From positions 1 through 35,077 of the forward strand of contig WQXO01000018.1 of the NCBI GenBank assembly GCA_009784825.1: DNA of 35,077 nucleotides. The letters run 5' to 3'. Below the pieces are notes generated by a model. It ran no database searches, was not told the DNA's origin, and saw only the letters and a program-made list of their open reading frames with translations. Of this stretch, positions 14,097-22,775 are shown in pieces. This DNA is from Oscillospiraceae bacterium (lineage in GTDB: Bacteria; Bacillota; Clostridia; Oscillospirales; Ruminococcaceae). The translations under genes and the position numbers were made by a program. Position 1 is the first letter of the stretch, and each line of letters starts with the position of its first letter.

Positions 14097-14966
14097 ATGG
14101 CGAGGAGAATTGTTTCGGCATTCGTAGCCATACCAATCGGGATAATTATATTGTGGCTTGACCGAAAGGAAGTCATATTAGTCGCAGTTTCCGCATTCTC
14201 GGTAATGGCGGTTTATGAGGTTCTGCTTGCCACGAAATACCTTCAAAACCGTTCAGTAGCCTGTGTGAGTTTAATTTTCGTATTAACAATCCCGTTTGTT
14301 TTAAACTACGACATAGCTTTTTTGAACACGGGATACATTTCTTTCGCATTTATTATCGCATTATTTATGATAATGCTGTTTAACTATAAAAAGGTCAAGC
14401 TTGCCGAGGTTTCATTGGTCGGCTTTGTTTCCATTTGTATACCTTTTTCGCTTTCGTGCGTTGCATTCTTGTTTGACTATGTCACCCGCACTCCCGAAAT
14501 CGACTCGGTTCACAGGACTTTCTGCTTGGTTTATGCACTGTCAATCCCATTCTTAAACGATTCCGGTGCATACTTTGTGGGGACTTTCTTAGGAAAACGC
14601 AGATTAGCCCCCGAAATCAGCCCGAAGAAAACGTGGGAGGGCTTTATCGGAGGAATACTGACTGCCGCCTTATTTGGTTTCCTGCTCGGAAAAGGGTATG
14701 AGTGGGTCATAACTATTATAACAGGCGAACTCACGTTTAAGGTAGACGTTTTATTCTTGGCATTAGTCGCAATTCCCTGTGCAATGCTCGGCGTATTAGG
14801 TGACTTATCCGCATCAATACTAAAGCGGGAATGTGCGGTTAAGGACTTCGGGAACATTATGCCCGGTCACGGCGGCGTGTTAGACAGGTTTGACAGTGTC
14901 CTTTTCGTAGTGCCTTTTGTGTATTTGGCGTTTATGGTTCACTTCCCCATAACACCAATCGTATGA
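14097..14966 (+). CDS. cdsA: Phosphatidate cytidylyltransferase
   Basis: Integral membrane enzyme making CDP-diacylglycerol from phosphatidate and CTP, the entry to all bacterial phospholipids. It has about seven to eight hydrophobic segments. The family signature is complete near the C-terminus: SILKRECAVKDFGNIMPGHG, then GVLDRFDS. PKKTWEGFIGG is also typical, and 289 aa is normal. GGGGGA overlapping the uppS stop region serves as ribosome-binding site. Its stop overlaps the dxr start (ATGA at 14963-14966). Confidence 0.96.
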   Translation: MARRIVSAFVAIPIGIIILWLDRKEVILVAVSAFSVMAVYEVLLATKYLQNRSVACVSLIFVLTIPFVLNYDIAFLNTGYISFAFIIALFMIMLFNYKKVKLAEVSLVGFVSICIPFSLSCVAFLFDYVTRTPEIDSVHRTFCLVYALSIPFLNDSGAYFVGTFLGKRRLAPEISPKKTWEGFIGGILTAALFGFLLGKGYEWVITIITGELTFKVDVLFLALVAIPCAMLGVLGDLSASILKRECAVKDFGNIMPGHGGVLDRFDSVLFVVPFVYLAFMVHFPITPIV

Positions 14967-16048
14967 CAAAACAAATAATACTGCTCGGTTCAACCGGTTC
15001 AATCGGAATTCAGACATTACAGGTGGCTAAGGCACATAATATTAAAGTAGTCGCTTTGTCCGCCCATTCAAATGAACAATTATTGAACAGCCAAGCACAT
15101 GAATTCGGCGTTAAACCGGAACACACTTGCCTTTCAAGTGAAAACCCCGACAAGTTATGCACACTTGCAGCTATTAAGAACTGCACAGTTGTCAATGCTA
15201 TAGTAGGCTCAGCGGGATTAAAACCCACTTTGTCCGCCATTAATGCGGGGAACACTGTTGCCTTAGCGAATAAAGAAACACTTGTCGCAGGCGGCGAAAT
15301 TGTCATAAAAGCGGCGAAAGATAACAATGTCAGTATAATCCCGATAGACAGCGAGCATTCCGCAATTATGCAGTGCCTCGCCGCTTCAAATAACGAAATT
15401 CACAAAATTATCCTGACCGCTTCAGGTGGAGCATTTTTAGGTTATACCAAGGAACAGTTGAAAAGTGTCACCAAGGAACAGGCACTTCACCATCCTAATT
15501 GGAGCATGGGTGCGAAGATTACTGTTGACAGTGCCACAATGATGAATAAAGGGTTAGAGCTTATTGAAGCCATGCACCTGTTTAATGTATCACATGAGCA
15601 GATTGAAATTGTAATCCATCCCCAGAGTATAATCCATTCCGCTGTAGAATTCACCGACGGTTCAATAATCGCACAAATGAGTAACCCCGATATGAGGCTT
15701 CCTATTCAATACGCACTGACTTACCCGAAACGTCTGCCCTGCCCGATAAAACGGCTGTCACTCACAGAAATAGGGCAGCTTACGTTTATGAAACCCGATG
15801 ATGAGGTGTTCCCATTGCTCAATTTAACGAGGGAGGCGGCACAATTCGGCGGAAACGCACCATGTATTCTGAACGCCGCAAACGAAGCAGCAGTTGCGTT
15901 ATTCTTGAACGGCAAAATCGCCTTTCACGAAATATCTGAAATAATAGAAAAGACTTATAACAAAACAAACAAAACGAAAGAAATATCGTTAGAAATAATA
16001 GAACAAACCGAGAAAGAGGTAATGAATTGTCTATCGTATTTGCCATAA
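14963..16048 (+). CDS. dxr: 1-deoxy-D-xylulose 5-phosphate reductoisomerase
   Basis: Second step of the non-mevalonate (MEP) isoprenoid pathway, converting DXP to MEP with NADPH and a divalent metal. The NADPH-binding GSTGSIG (9-15), metal-site IPIDSEHSAI, ASGGAF loop and MMNKGLELIEA are all present. At 361 aa it is a little shorter than most homologues (about 380-400), mainly at the ends. It has an ATGA overlap with cdsA and a 22-base overlap with rseP. ispG, two genes downstream, belongs to the same pathway, and uppS upstream uses the product. Confidence 0.96.
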   Translation: MTKQIILLGSTGSIGIQTLQVAKAHNIKVVALSAHSNEQLLNSQAHEFGVKPEHTCLSSENPDKLCTLAAIKNCTVVNAIVGSAGLKPTLSAINAGNTVALANKETLVAGGEIVIKAAKDNNVSIIPIDSEHSAIMQCLAASNNEIHKIILTASGGAFLGYTKEQLKSVTKEQALHHPNWSMGAKITVDSATMMNKGLELIEAMHLFNVSHEQIEIVIHPQSIIHSAVEFTDGSIIAQMSNPDMRLPIQYALTYPKRLPCPIKRLSLTEIGQLTFMKPDDEVFPLLNLTREAAQFGGNAPCILNAANEAAVALFLNGKIAFHEISEIIEKTYNKTNKTKEISLEIIEQTEKEVMNCLSYLP

Positions 16049-17097
16049 TCGCATTTTGCGTCATAATAATCGTCCATGAAATCGGGCATTATTCTGCCGC
16101 AAAGCTGTTTAAAATGAAGGTTTACGAATTCTCAATCGGAATGGGTCCGAGAATTCTCAAAAAGCAAAAGGGAGAAACGCTGTATTCGATTAAAGCGTTC
16201 CCGATTGGCGGCTCGGTTATGTTAGGGGAGGATATTGAACCTACTGAAGACCCTCGTGACTTCCGCAACAAACCTATCTGGCAGCGAATGATTGTAATCG
16301 CCGCAGGAGCGATATTAAACTTTGTGTTAGGGTTCGTCCTTTGCATAGTCATGTCGATTGTTAACCCGATAGGCACGATGACGGTTGCTTCTTTTAATGA
16401 AGGTTCAGTCAGTAACACCGGCACGAGTGCGTTACAGGTTAATGACCAAATCGTAAGCGTCAACGGAATGAGGACGTTTATTTACAGCGATATATCCTAT
16501 AAACTGCTTAACTCAGTTTCAAAAGGCGATGACGAAAACTTCGCCGTATACGAGTTTGAGGTTATCCGAAACGGCGAAAAAGTCAAGCTGCCGAATGTCA
16601 AATTCGCAGCAGAGCCCAATGAAAGAGGCGGAATGTCATACGTTCATGATTTTAAGATATTCCGTGCCGAGAAAAACGTCTTTTCTGTCATATCATATTC
16701 ATTTCGTTCAGCGGTCAGCCAAGGGCGGATAATATGGCTGTCGCTCATGGATTTAATCAGAGGGACCTACGGATTGAACGAGCTTTCCGGGCCGATTGGA
16801 ATTGTCGCAACGATTGACGAAATTGCAAAACAAGCACCGACATTCGGTGAACAAATGATGGTGTTTATATCAATATCGGCGTTTATTTCGATAAATGTGG
16901 GTGTGCTTAATCTGCTCCCCATTCCTGCTTTAGACGGGGCAAGACTCATTTTCTTCGTTATAGAAGCAATTAGGCGTAAACCGCTCAAAGCCGAGGTGGA
17001 GGGGGTTATCCACTTTGTCGGCTTCGCATTATTAATGCTGTTGATGTTGGTAGTCACGTTTAACGATATACGAAAACTGATTTTCGGCGATGGATAA
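16027..17097 (+). CDS. rseP: Site-2 zinc metalloprotease RseP
   Basis: Intramembrane protease of the RseP/RasP family, which cuts anti-sigma factors and leftover signal peptides within the membrane. The zinc motif HEIGH lies at 17-21 in the first membrane helix. A central PDZ-like domain (about 110-200) contains LQVNDQIVSVNGM. The third zinc ligand is in NLLPIPALDG (295-304, Asp303). At 356 aa it has one PDZ domain, as usual in Firmicutes. The start is TTG at 16027 behind GAGGT: no in-frame ATG lies upstream, and this start gives the expected N-terminal helix. It overlaps dxr by 22 bases and ispG by 8. Confidence 0.94.
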   Translation: MSIVFAIIAFCVIIIVHEIGHYSAAKLFKMKVYEFSIGMGPRILKKQKGETLYSIKAFPIGGSVMLGEDIEPTEDPRDFRNKPIWQRMIVIAAGAILNFVLGFVLCIVMSIVNPIGTMTVASFNEGSVSNTGTSALQVNDQIVSVNGMRTFIYSDISYKLLNSVSKGDDENFAVYEFEVIRNGEKVKLPNVKFAAEPNERGGMSYVHDFKIFRAEKNVFSVISYSFRSAVSQGRIIWLSLMDLIRGTYGLNELSGPIGIVATIDEIAKQAPTFGEQMMVFISISAFISINVGVLNLLPIPALDGARLIFFVIEAIRRKPLKAEVEGVIHFVGFALLMLLMLVVTFNDIRKLIFGDG

Positions 17098-18118
17098 ACG
17101 CCTTGTCAAGGTCGGTAACATTGTTTTGGGTGACGGGAACATTACCGTACAATCAATGTTGAACCGCTCGCCGAACGACATCCCCGCAAACACAGAACAA
17201 GCACTGCGGCTACAGAATATGGGCTGTGACATAATTCGTGTCGCCGTCCCCGAATTAAGCGATGTTCGCCTAATCTATGCTCTTAAAGAGAATGTCGGCA
17301 CTCCGGTGGTTGCAGACATTCACTTCGATTATAAAATTGCGATTGAGGCGGTTAATGCAGGAGCAGACAAAATCCGAATTAACCCCGGAAACATCGGCGA
17401 TAATGACAAAGTCAAGGCAGTGGCAGACGCTTGCAGAAATGCAGGTGTCCCCATCAGAATCGGCGTAAATTCCGGAAGTGTAAAAGGCGATATAGTGCAG
17501 ACTGCATTAGAACATGTCGCTTTACTCGAACGCTTCGATTTTTATGACATAGTCGTATCAGTCAAATCCTCGAACGTCCTTAAAACCATAGCGGCATATC
17601 GAGAGTTGGCACAAGCCTGCCCCTACCCGCTTCACCTCGGATTAACCGAGGCGGGGACTGAACGTATGGGCTTGATTAAATCATCGATTGCCATCGGTGC
17701 ATTATTAAGTGACGGAATAGGCGATACTATACGAGTTTCACTGACCGCAGAGCCTGAGGAAGAGGTTAGAGCGGCACACGATATTCTAAGGGCAATCGGC
17801 AAACGCAAGGGCGTAGAAATCATATCCTGCCCCACCTGCGGCAGATGTAGAATAGATGTTATTGCATTGGCGAATGAGGTTGATGAAATTATCCGGGGAA
17901 ATCCTCCGCTTGAAAAGCGGCTTGCGTCCACAGGCACTGTGGTTGCCGTCATGGGTTGTGCGGTGAACGGGCCGGGCGAATGTAAAAACGCCGACTACGG
18001 AATTACCGGAGGTGACGGTGAGGGGCTTATTTTCAAAAAAGGCGAAATCATCCGAAAAGTGCCGGAGCATGATTTAATTACCGAATTGATGAGGGAGATA
18101 GAGGAATGGCAAAAATAA
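17090..18118 (+). CDS. ispG: 4-hydroxy-3-methylbut-2-enyl diphosphate synthase (flavodoxin/ferredoxin type)
   Basis: Penultimate MEP-pathway enzyme, reducing MEcPP to HMBPP with a [4Fe-4S] cluster. The ligands are visible: C247 and C250 in CPTC, C290 in GCAVNGPGE, with E297 as the usual fourth ligand. The N-terminal TIM barrel shows RVAVPEL and PVVADIHFDYKIA. At 342 aa it is the short bacterial form without the plant insertion. It overlaps rseP by 8 bases and polC by 13, indicating a single polycistronic message. Confidence 0.96.
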   Translation: MDKRLVKVGNIVLGDGNITVQSMLNRSPNDIPANTEQALRLQNMGCDIIRVAVPELSDVRLIYALKENVGTPVVADIHFDYKIAIEAVNAGADKIRINPGNIGDNDKVKAVADACRNAGVPIRIGVNSGSVKGDIVQTALEHVALLERFDFYDIVVSVKSSNVLKTIAAYRELAQACPYPLHLGLTEAGTERMGLIKSSIAIGALLSDGIGDTIRVSLTAEPEEEVRAAHDILRAIGKRKGVEIISCPTCGRCRIDVIALANEVDEIIRGNPPLEKRLASTGTVVAVMGCAVNGPGECKNADYGITGGDGEGLIFKKGEIIRKVPEHDLITELMREIEEWQK

Positions 18119-21100
18119 ACGAATTATTCAAAAATATCGAATTATCCGAAAAAATCGAAAACTGTGAACTGACGTCAACCTCGTTTAATGAACAAGGGGG
18201 CGTTTTAACTTTACATATTATTACTGAACAGCACATCAGCTTTTCCGAATTAACTGCCGCAGAGAATATTATTCGTGATTCGCTGAACATTAACGAGGTT
18301 AAGATAATCCCACAAACCGTAGGGGACGATGCCCACATCGTCCCTCCCCCACCAATACCCGACGTGCCACCCCTGCTCGAACCTCCCCCTCCCCCCGAAC
18401 CACCCCACCATTCCGAACTACCGGAACAAACCCCTCCTCTCGAAACACCACCCCCTGCAAATAATTCACAATTGCTTTTCGGCAACCCCATAACCACCCC
18501 TCCTACCAAAATCGAACGCTTAATGGGGGAGGCGGAGGTCACTCTGTCCGGAACAGTTTTCGCAAAGGACACCCGTAAATTAAAAACAGGGAAAACCGTT
18601 ACCAACATCAGCTTCAACGATAAAACATCGTCGCTTATGATGAAGTTTTTCATAGACAATAAGCAAAAGCAAGCAGCAGAAAAGCTCATAGAACCGGGTA
18701 CGGCTATAATTGTGCGAGGGAAATTCAAGTTTGATGACTATGAAAAAGCCAGCATAATCGAACCGTATTCCCTCGCATTAACCGAAATTGCCGAGGAACG
18801 TGTCGACGATTATGACGGGTTGAAACGGGCAGAACTCCACATTCACACGAAAATGTCGGACATGGATGCAACCAACACAGTAACCGACTACGTCAACCGT
18901 GCCTACAAATGGGGACACAGGGCAGTTGCCATAACCGACCACGGAAATGTGCAAGCGTTCCCGAAGGCTATGGAGGCATATGAAAAAATCAAGAAAACCA
19001 ATCCCGAAGCCGACTTTAAGGTAATATACGGGATGGAAGCGTATTTCGTGAACGACGAAAAAACGCTTATTCCCGAGGGTGGAACGCTTTCGGTGAACAG
19101 CGAATTTATAGTATTCGACGTTGAAACAACAGGGCTTTCACAGTCCGACGGCAGAATTACAGAAATCGGTGCAGTGAAACTCAAGAATATGGAAATCGTC
19201 GAAGAGTTCACAACATTTGTTAACCCCGGTATGCCTATCCCCGACGAGGTAATTCGTATCAACGGCATAACCGACGATATGGTAAAGGACGCTCCTTATG
19301 AAAAGGAAGCCTTTGAAAAATTCCTGAAGTTTTGTGAAGGGGATAATGTAGGGGACGCACACCCGGGCGTCCCGAAAACAAGCAGTACCTTAATCGCTCA
19401 CAACGCACCCTTTGATACGGGATTTTTGCGGGCAGGATTCACCCGTTGCGGATTGGACTATAGCTTCACAGTTATAGACACATTAACCCTGTGCAAAGCT
19501 GCCGTCCCGAATAAAAAGCATAAACTTGACATAATGGTTAAGCACTTCAACCTCGGGGAATTTACCCACCACCGTGCCACCGACGACGCACGAATGACTG
19601 CATTATTATTCGTGAAAATCATCAAGGAAGCGGGTAAGGGGCGAAGCGTTGACAAATTAGGCGATTTAAGTGCGGCACTCGGCGGAACAGACGTAAAAAA
19701 AGAAAAATACTACCACCAGATTATTCTTGTTAAAAACTTAACAGGACTGAAAAATTTATATAAACTAATCTCATTTTCTAACTTAAATTACTTTTACAGG
19801 AAACCGAGAATCCCTTTGTCGGAGCTTAAAAACCACCGTGAGGGGCTGATAATCGGCAGTGCCTGCGAACAAGGCGAATTATACAAAGCCGTGATTGACG
19901 GTCAAAACACCGAGGAGCTCATGAAAACGGCTGAGCTGTACGATTATTTAGAAATCCAGCCCACCGCCAACAACGCTTTCTTAATCCGAAAAAGCGTTGT
20001 CGATTCGGAATTAAAGTTGCAAATATATAACAAAAAAATCATCGAAATCGGAAAAGCATTAAACAAACCGGTAATCGCCGCAGGTGACGTTCATTTCATG
20101 AACCCGGAGGACGCAGTTTTCCGTGAAATCCTGTTCGCCGGAAAATCGCAGGACGATGGGGACGAGCAAGCCCCGTTATACTTCAGAACCACACAGGAAA
20201 TGCTTAATGAATTCGCATATCTCGGGGAAGACACTGCTTATGAAATAGTTGTCGCCAACCCCAACAAAATCGTTGACATGATTGAGGACAATGTCCGCCC
20301 AATCCCGAAAGGGACATTTACCCCGCAAATTGCAGGCTCGGAGGAGGAACTTGAAAAACTCTGCCGTGATAAGGCACACGAGTTATACGGTAATCCGCTC
20401 CCCGAATTAGTCCAAGCCCGCTTAGATAAAGAGTTGGGTGCGATTATTAAATACGGGTTTGCAGTGCTTTACATAATCGCCCATAAATTAGTCAAAAAAT
20501 CCGAGGAGGACGGGTATTTGGTAGGCTCACGAGGCTCGGTAGGCTCTTCCTTCGTCGCTAATTTATCGGGAATTTCCGAGGTTAATCCTTTACCCCCGCA
20601 TTACCGTTGCAAGAATTGCAAATTCGTGGAGTTTTCTAAAGACGTATTATCCGGCTATGACTTACCCGAAAAGAACTGCCCGACATGTAACACAGCTATG
20701 GAGCGTGAGGGACATGACATTCCCTTTGAAACATTCTTAGGCTTCGAGGGTGACAAAGCCCCCGACATTGATTTAAACTTCTCCGGTGAATACCAAGAAC
20801 AGGCACACAGGTATACAGAGGAGCTCTTCGGAAAGGAATACGTGTTTAAGGCGGGAACAATATCAGCGATAAAAGATAAAACAGCGTTCGGCTTCGTGAA
20901 AAAGTTCGAGGAGGAGCGTGGGGTTATCCTTAACAAAGCCGAGATTAATCGGTTAGTCGCAGGCTGTGTAGGCGTTAAAAAGACCACCTCACAGCACCCG
21001 GGAGGAATGGTGGTAGTCCCGAGGGGGTATGAGGTATATGACTTTACACCCGTTCAGCACCCCGCCGACAAAACAGAAAAGGAACTAATCACCACCCACT

Positions 21101-22194
21101 TTGACTTTAAGGCACTACACGACACTATTTTGAAGTTGGACGAGTTAGGGCATACTGTCCCGACTTTTTATAAGCACCTGCAAGAGCTGACCGGGATAAA
21201 CATATCCGACGTACCAACCTCGGACGAACAGGTTATGCAACTGTTTATTTCCCCCGACCCGCTGAACCTGTCGGAAAACAGCGAATTTTTCCCCACAGGG
21301 ACGTATGGCTTGCCCGAAATGGGAACACCCTTCGTAATCCAAATGCTGAAAGAAGCACAGCCCAAAACCTTTTCGGATTTATTACAAATATCGGGACTGT
21401 CCCACGGAACAGACGTATGGCTCGGTAACGCCCGTGACTTAATAAACAACGGAACCTGCACCATTTCCGAGGTTATCGGAACCCGTGATAATATCATGGT
21501 ATACTTAATCCGAAAGGGCATGGAGCCCTCCTTAGCGTTTAAGATTACAGAAATCACACGTAAGGGCTTAGCGAACAAGCTGTTCGACGATGAAATATAT
21601 TCTGCGTTTAATGACTGCGGAATAGAGGATTGGTACATCGAAAGCTGTAAAAAAATCAAGTACATGTTCCCGAAAGCACACGCCGCCGCTTATGTAATCG
21701 GTGCGGTTAAGTTAGGTTGGTTTAAGGTGTATTATCCCAAGGAATACTACTCGGTCATTTTAACAGACTATACCGAGAATATCGAAGCAGACGTTGTTTT
21801 AAAAGGGAAAGAGGCGGTACGCCAAAGGCTCAAACAAATCGCAGGAATACAAAAACCGACCCCGAAAGAGGAATCGGTTTACGGAGCATTGCTCGCTGTT
21901 TACGAAATGCAGCTGCGTGGGATTGAGCTATTGCCCGCCTATTACGAAAGCTCACACCCGACTAAGTACATTATTGAAGAAGCGGGATTACGTCTGCCTT
22001 ATTCAGCAATCGGAGGCTGTGGAGCAACCGCCGCAAATAAGCTGTACGAGGTGATTAAAAGCAAGGACTATGTCTGTGTGGACGATATTCAAAAGAAAGC
22101 GGGCTTGAATAAAACAGTCATGGAAAAACTCACCGAAACAGGATTTTTCGGTCAACTGCCGCAGTCCGCACAAATCTCCCTGTTCGAGTTTTAA
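18106..22194 (+). CDS. polC: DNA polymerase III PolC-type alpha subunit
   Basis: Main replicative polymerase of Firmicutes, 1362 aa. Domains in order: N-terminal domain (1 to about 71), a Pro-rich linker (72 to about 125), an OB fold (about 143-225), and a PHP domain opening HIHTKMSD at 245 with ITDHGN at 276. Inserted in the PHP is a 3'-5' exonuclease: DVETTG at 338, AHNAPFD at 431, HHRATDDA further on. A zinc site (CKNC, then CPTC) precedes the polymerase core, which has PDIDLNFSGEYQ at 886 and HPGG at 964. All catalytic acids are present. Odd features are two palindromic repeats encoding VGDDAHIVP (72-80) and VGDAHPGVP (415-423), the second just before exonuclease motif II. It overlaps ispG by 13 bases. 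Confidence 0.97.
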   Translation: MAKINELFKNIELSEKIENCELTSTSFNEQGGVLTLHIITEQHISFSELTAAENIIRDSLNINEVKIIPQTVGDDAHIVPPPPIPDVPPLLEPPPPPEPPHHSELPEQTPPLETPPPANNSQLLFGNPITTPPTKIERLMGEAEVTLSGTVFAKDTRKLKTGKTVTNISFNDKTSSLMMKFFIDNKQKQAAEKLIEPGTAIIVRGKFKFDDYEKASIIEPYSLALTEIAEERVDDYDGLKRAELHIHTKMSDMDATNTVTDYVNRAYKWGHRAVAITDHGNVQAFPKAMEAYEKIKKTNPEADFKVIYGMEAYFVNDEKTLIPEGGTLSVNSEFIVFDVETTGLSQSDGRITEIGAVKLKNMEIVEEFTTFVNPGMPIPDEVIRINGITDDMVKDAPYEKEAFEKFLKFCEGDNVGDAHPGVPKTSSTLIAHNAPFDTGFLRAGFTRCGLDYSFTVIDTLTLCKAAVPNKKHKLDIMVKHFNLGEFTHHRATDDARMTALLFVKIIKEAGKGRSVDKLGDLSAALGGTDVKKEKYYHQIILVKNLTGLKNLYKLISFSNLNYFYRKPRIPLSELKNHREGLIIGSACEQGELYKAVIDGQNTEELMKTAELYDYLEIQPTANNAFLIRKSVVDSELKLQIYNKKIIEIGKALNKPVIAAGDVHFMNPEDAVFREILFAGKSQDDGDEQAPLYFRTTQEMLNEFAYLGEDTAYEIVVANPNKIVDMIEDNVRPIPKGTFTPQIAGSEEELEKLCRDKAHELYGNPLPELVQARLDKELGAIIKYGFAVLYIIAHKLVKKSEEDGYLVGSRGSVGSSFVANLSGISEVNPLPPHYRCKNCKFVEFSKDVLSGYDLPEKNCPTCNTAMEREGHDIPFETFLGFEGDKAPDIDLNFSGEYQEQAHRYTEELFGKEYVFKAGTISAIKDKTAFGFVKKFEEERGVILNKAEINRLVAGCVGVKKTTSQHPGGMVVVPRGYEVYDFTPVQHPADKTEKELITTHFDFKALHDTILKLDELGHTVPTFYKHLQELTGINISDVPTSDEQVMQLFISPDPLNLSENSEFFPTGTYGLPEMGTPFVIQMLKEAQPKTFSDLLQISGLSHGTDVWLGNARDLINNGTCTISEVIGTRDNIMVYLIRKGMEPSLAFKITEITRKGLANKLFDDEIYSAFNDCGIEDWYIESCKKIKYMFPKAHAAAYVIGAVKLGWFKVYYPKEYYSVILTDYTENIEADVVLKGKEAVRQRLKQIAGIQKPTPKEESVYGALLAVYEMQLRGIELLPAYYESSHPTKYIIEEAGLRLPYSAIGGCGATAANKLYEVIKSKDYVCVDDIQKKAGLNKTVMEKLTETGFFGQLPQSAQISLFEF
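18319..18344 (+). repeat. GTAGGGG palindromic repeat inside polC, copy 1
   Basis: Starts GTAGGGGACGATG; 18323-18331 is the perfect reverse complement of 18336-18344 (9-bp stem, CCCA loop). Translated in frame as VGDDAHIVP at residues 72-80, directly before the Pro-rich linker. Confidence 0.75.
19348..19373 (+). repeat. GTAGGGG palindromic repeat inside polC, copy 2
   Basis: Starts GTAGGGGACGC; 19352-19358 pairs with 19367-19373 (7-bp GGGACGC/GCGTCCC stem). It is in the same codon phase as copy 1 (GTA GGG GAC), giving VGDAHPGVP at 415-423. The insert lies in a loop of the exonuclease domain where other PolC proteins go almost directly into the AHNAxFD motif. Confidence 0.75.
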
Positions 22195-22580
22195 CGCTCG
22201 TCATAATCCTCTTCGGAATTGTCAGAATTATCATTATCCTCATAACTTCCATATAACTTGTCTTTCAGGGAATACGGCTCGGGCGACCCCATATCATCAA
22301 TAATGGTGACACTTTTGTATTCGCCGAACCCGTCTAACTTACACAACTGCCTAAGCATATCAATCGCCTTAAACTTATCATAAAGCGAAATCTCAACGCC
22401 GTACCGTCCTTGTTTAATTTGGGCAACGGCGTTTTCCTTGTCCTCGGGTATAACGGGCTTACAGGAAAACTGCCCTCCCTCCTCGATAAATTCAGCATAA
22501 TCCGTACCGTTGGCGAATGCGATTGCGGTCAATTCATCGACCATTTTCCGATATAATTGTTTTGTTGTCAAACGTCGCAT
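22191..22580 (-). CDS. Orphan protein resembling the C-terminal part of a phage terminase small subunit
   Basis: Function not established. The 129-aa protein contains DELTAIAFANGTDYAEF near the start and YGVEISLYDKFKAIDMLRQL in the middle. Phage terminase small subunits of the Terminase_2 group show closely similar pieces in the same order (AIAFANITDY, then a KLYDKLKALELLGKHLG-type helix). The N-terminal helix-turn-helix half is missing, and the C-terminus is a very acidic Asp/Ser/Asn tail. It could be a domesticated or degraded terminase piece with a new role. RBS AGAAAGGA lies before the ATG. It converges with polC and overlaps its stop by four bases. No other phage gene is in the window. 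Confidence 0.65.
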   Translation of the reverse strand: MRRLTTKQLYRKMVDELTAIAFANGTDYAEFIEEGGQFSCKPVIPEDKENAVAQIKQGRYGVEISLYDKFKAIDMLRQLCKLDGFGEYKSVTIIDDMGSPEPYSLKDKLYGSYEDNDNSDNSEEDYDER

Positions 22581-22609
22581 AATATATATCCTTTCTTTTT
22601 CATAATAAT

Positions 22610-22638
22610 AACATAGAGTTACCCCTCCCCGGTGCCAA
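22610..22638 (-). promoter_or_regulatory. Possible promoter of the minus-strand terminase-like gene
   Basis: Minus strand: TTGGCA (22638-22633), 17 bases, TATGTT (22615-22610), 30 bases before the ATG. Moderate match only. Confidence 0.4.
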
Positions 22639-22643
22639 CATCC

Positions 22644-22689
22644 GTTGCAAATGCAACGAATATGAAGCCTGTTGCAAATGCAACGAATA
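22644..22689. repeat. Twin palindromes between divergent promoters
   Basis: GTTGCAAATGCAACGAATA occurs twice, exactly, at 22644-22662 and 22671-22689 (27-base period). Each has a GTTGC/GCAAC palindrome around AAAT. The pair lies between the -35 boxes of the divergent genes at 22580 and 22776. It may be operator sites for a dimeric regulator, or another small hairpin repeat. Confidence 0.6.
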
Positions 22690-22713
22690 ATAATTCTTTT
22701 TTGTAAAAAATCG

Positions 22714-22742
22714 TTTACATTTTTATTAATCTGTGTTATTAT
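22714..22742 (+). promoter_or_regulatory. Promoter of the pseudokinase operon
   Basis: TTTACA (22714-22719), 17 bases, TATTAT (22737-22742); an overlapping TATAAT is at 22740-22745 with a 20-base spacer. The start codon at 22776 is about 25 bases past the predicted transcription start. Confidence 0.65.
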
Positions 22743-22775
22743 AATATAAATACGTCTAAATACATGGATGTGAGC

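Noticed and set aside
22191-22580. Prophage remnant region
   Set aside because: Only one terminase-like fragment; neighbours are housekeeping genes and no integrase, att site or other phage gene is seen.
22764-22775. ATG at 22764 as start of the pseudokinase gene
   Set aside because: No Shine-Dalgarno precedes it and it lies only about 12 bases from the predicted transcript start; 22776 has GGATGTGAG in front.
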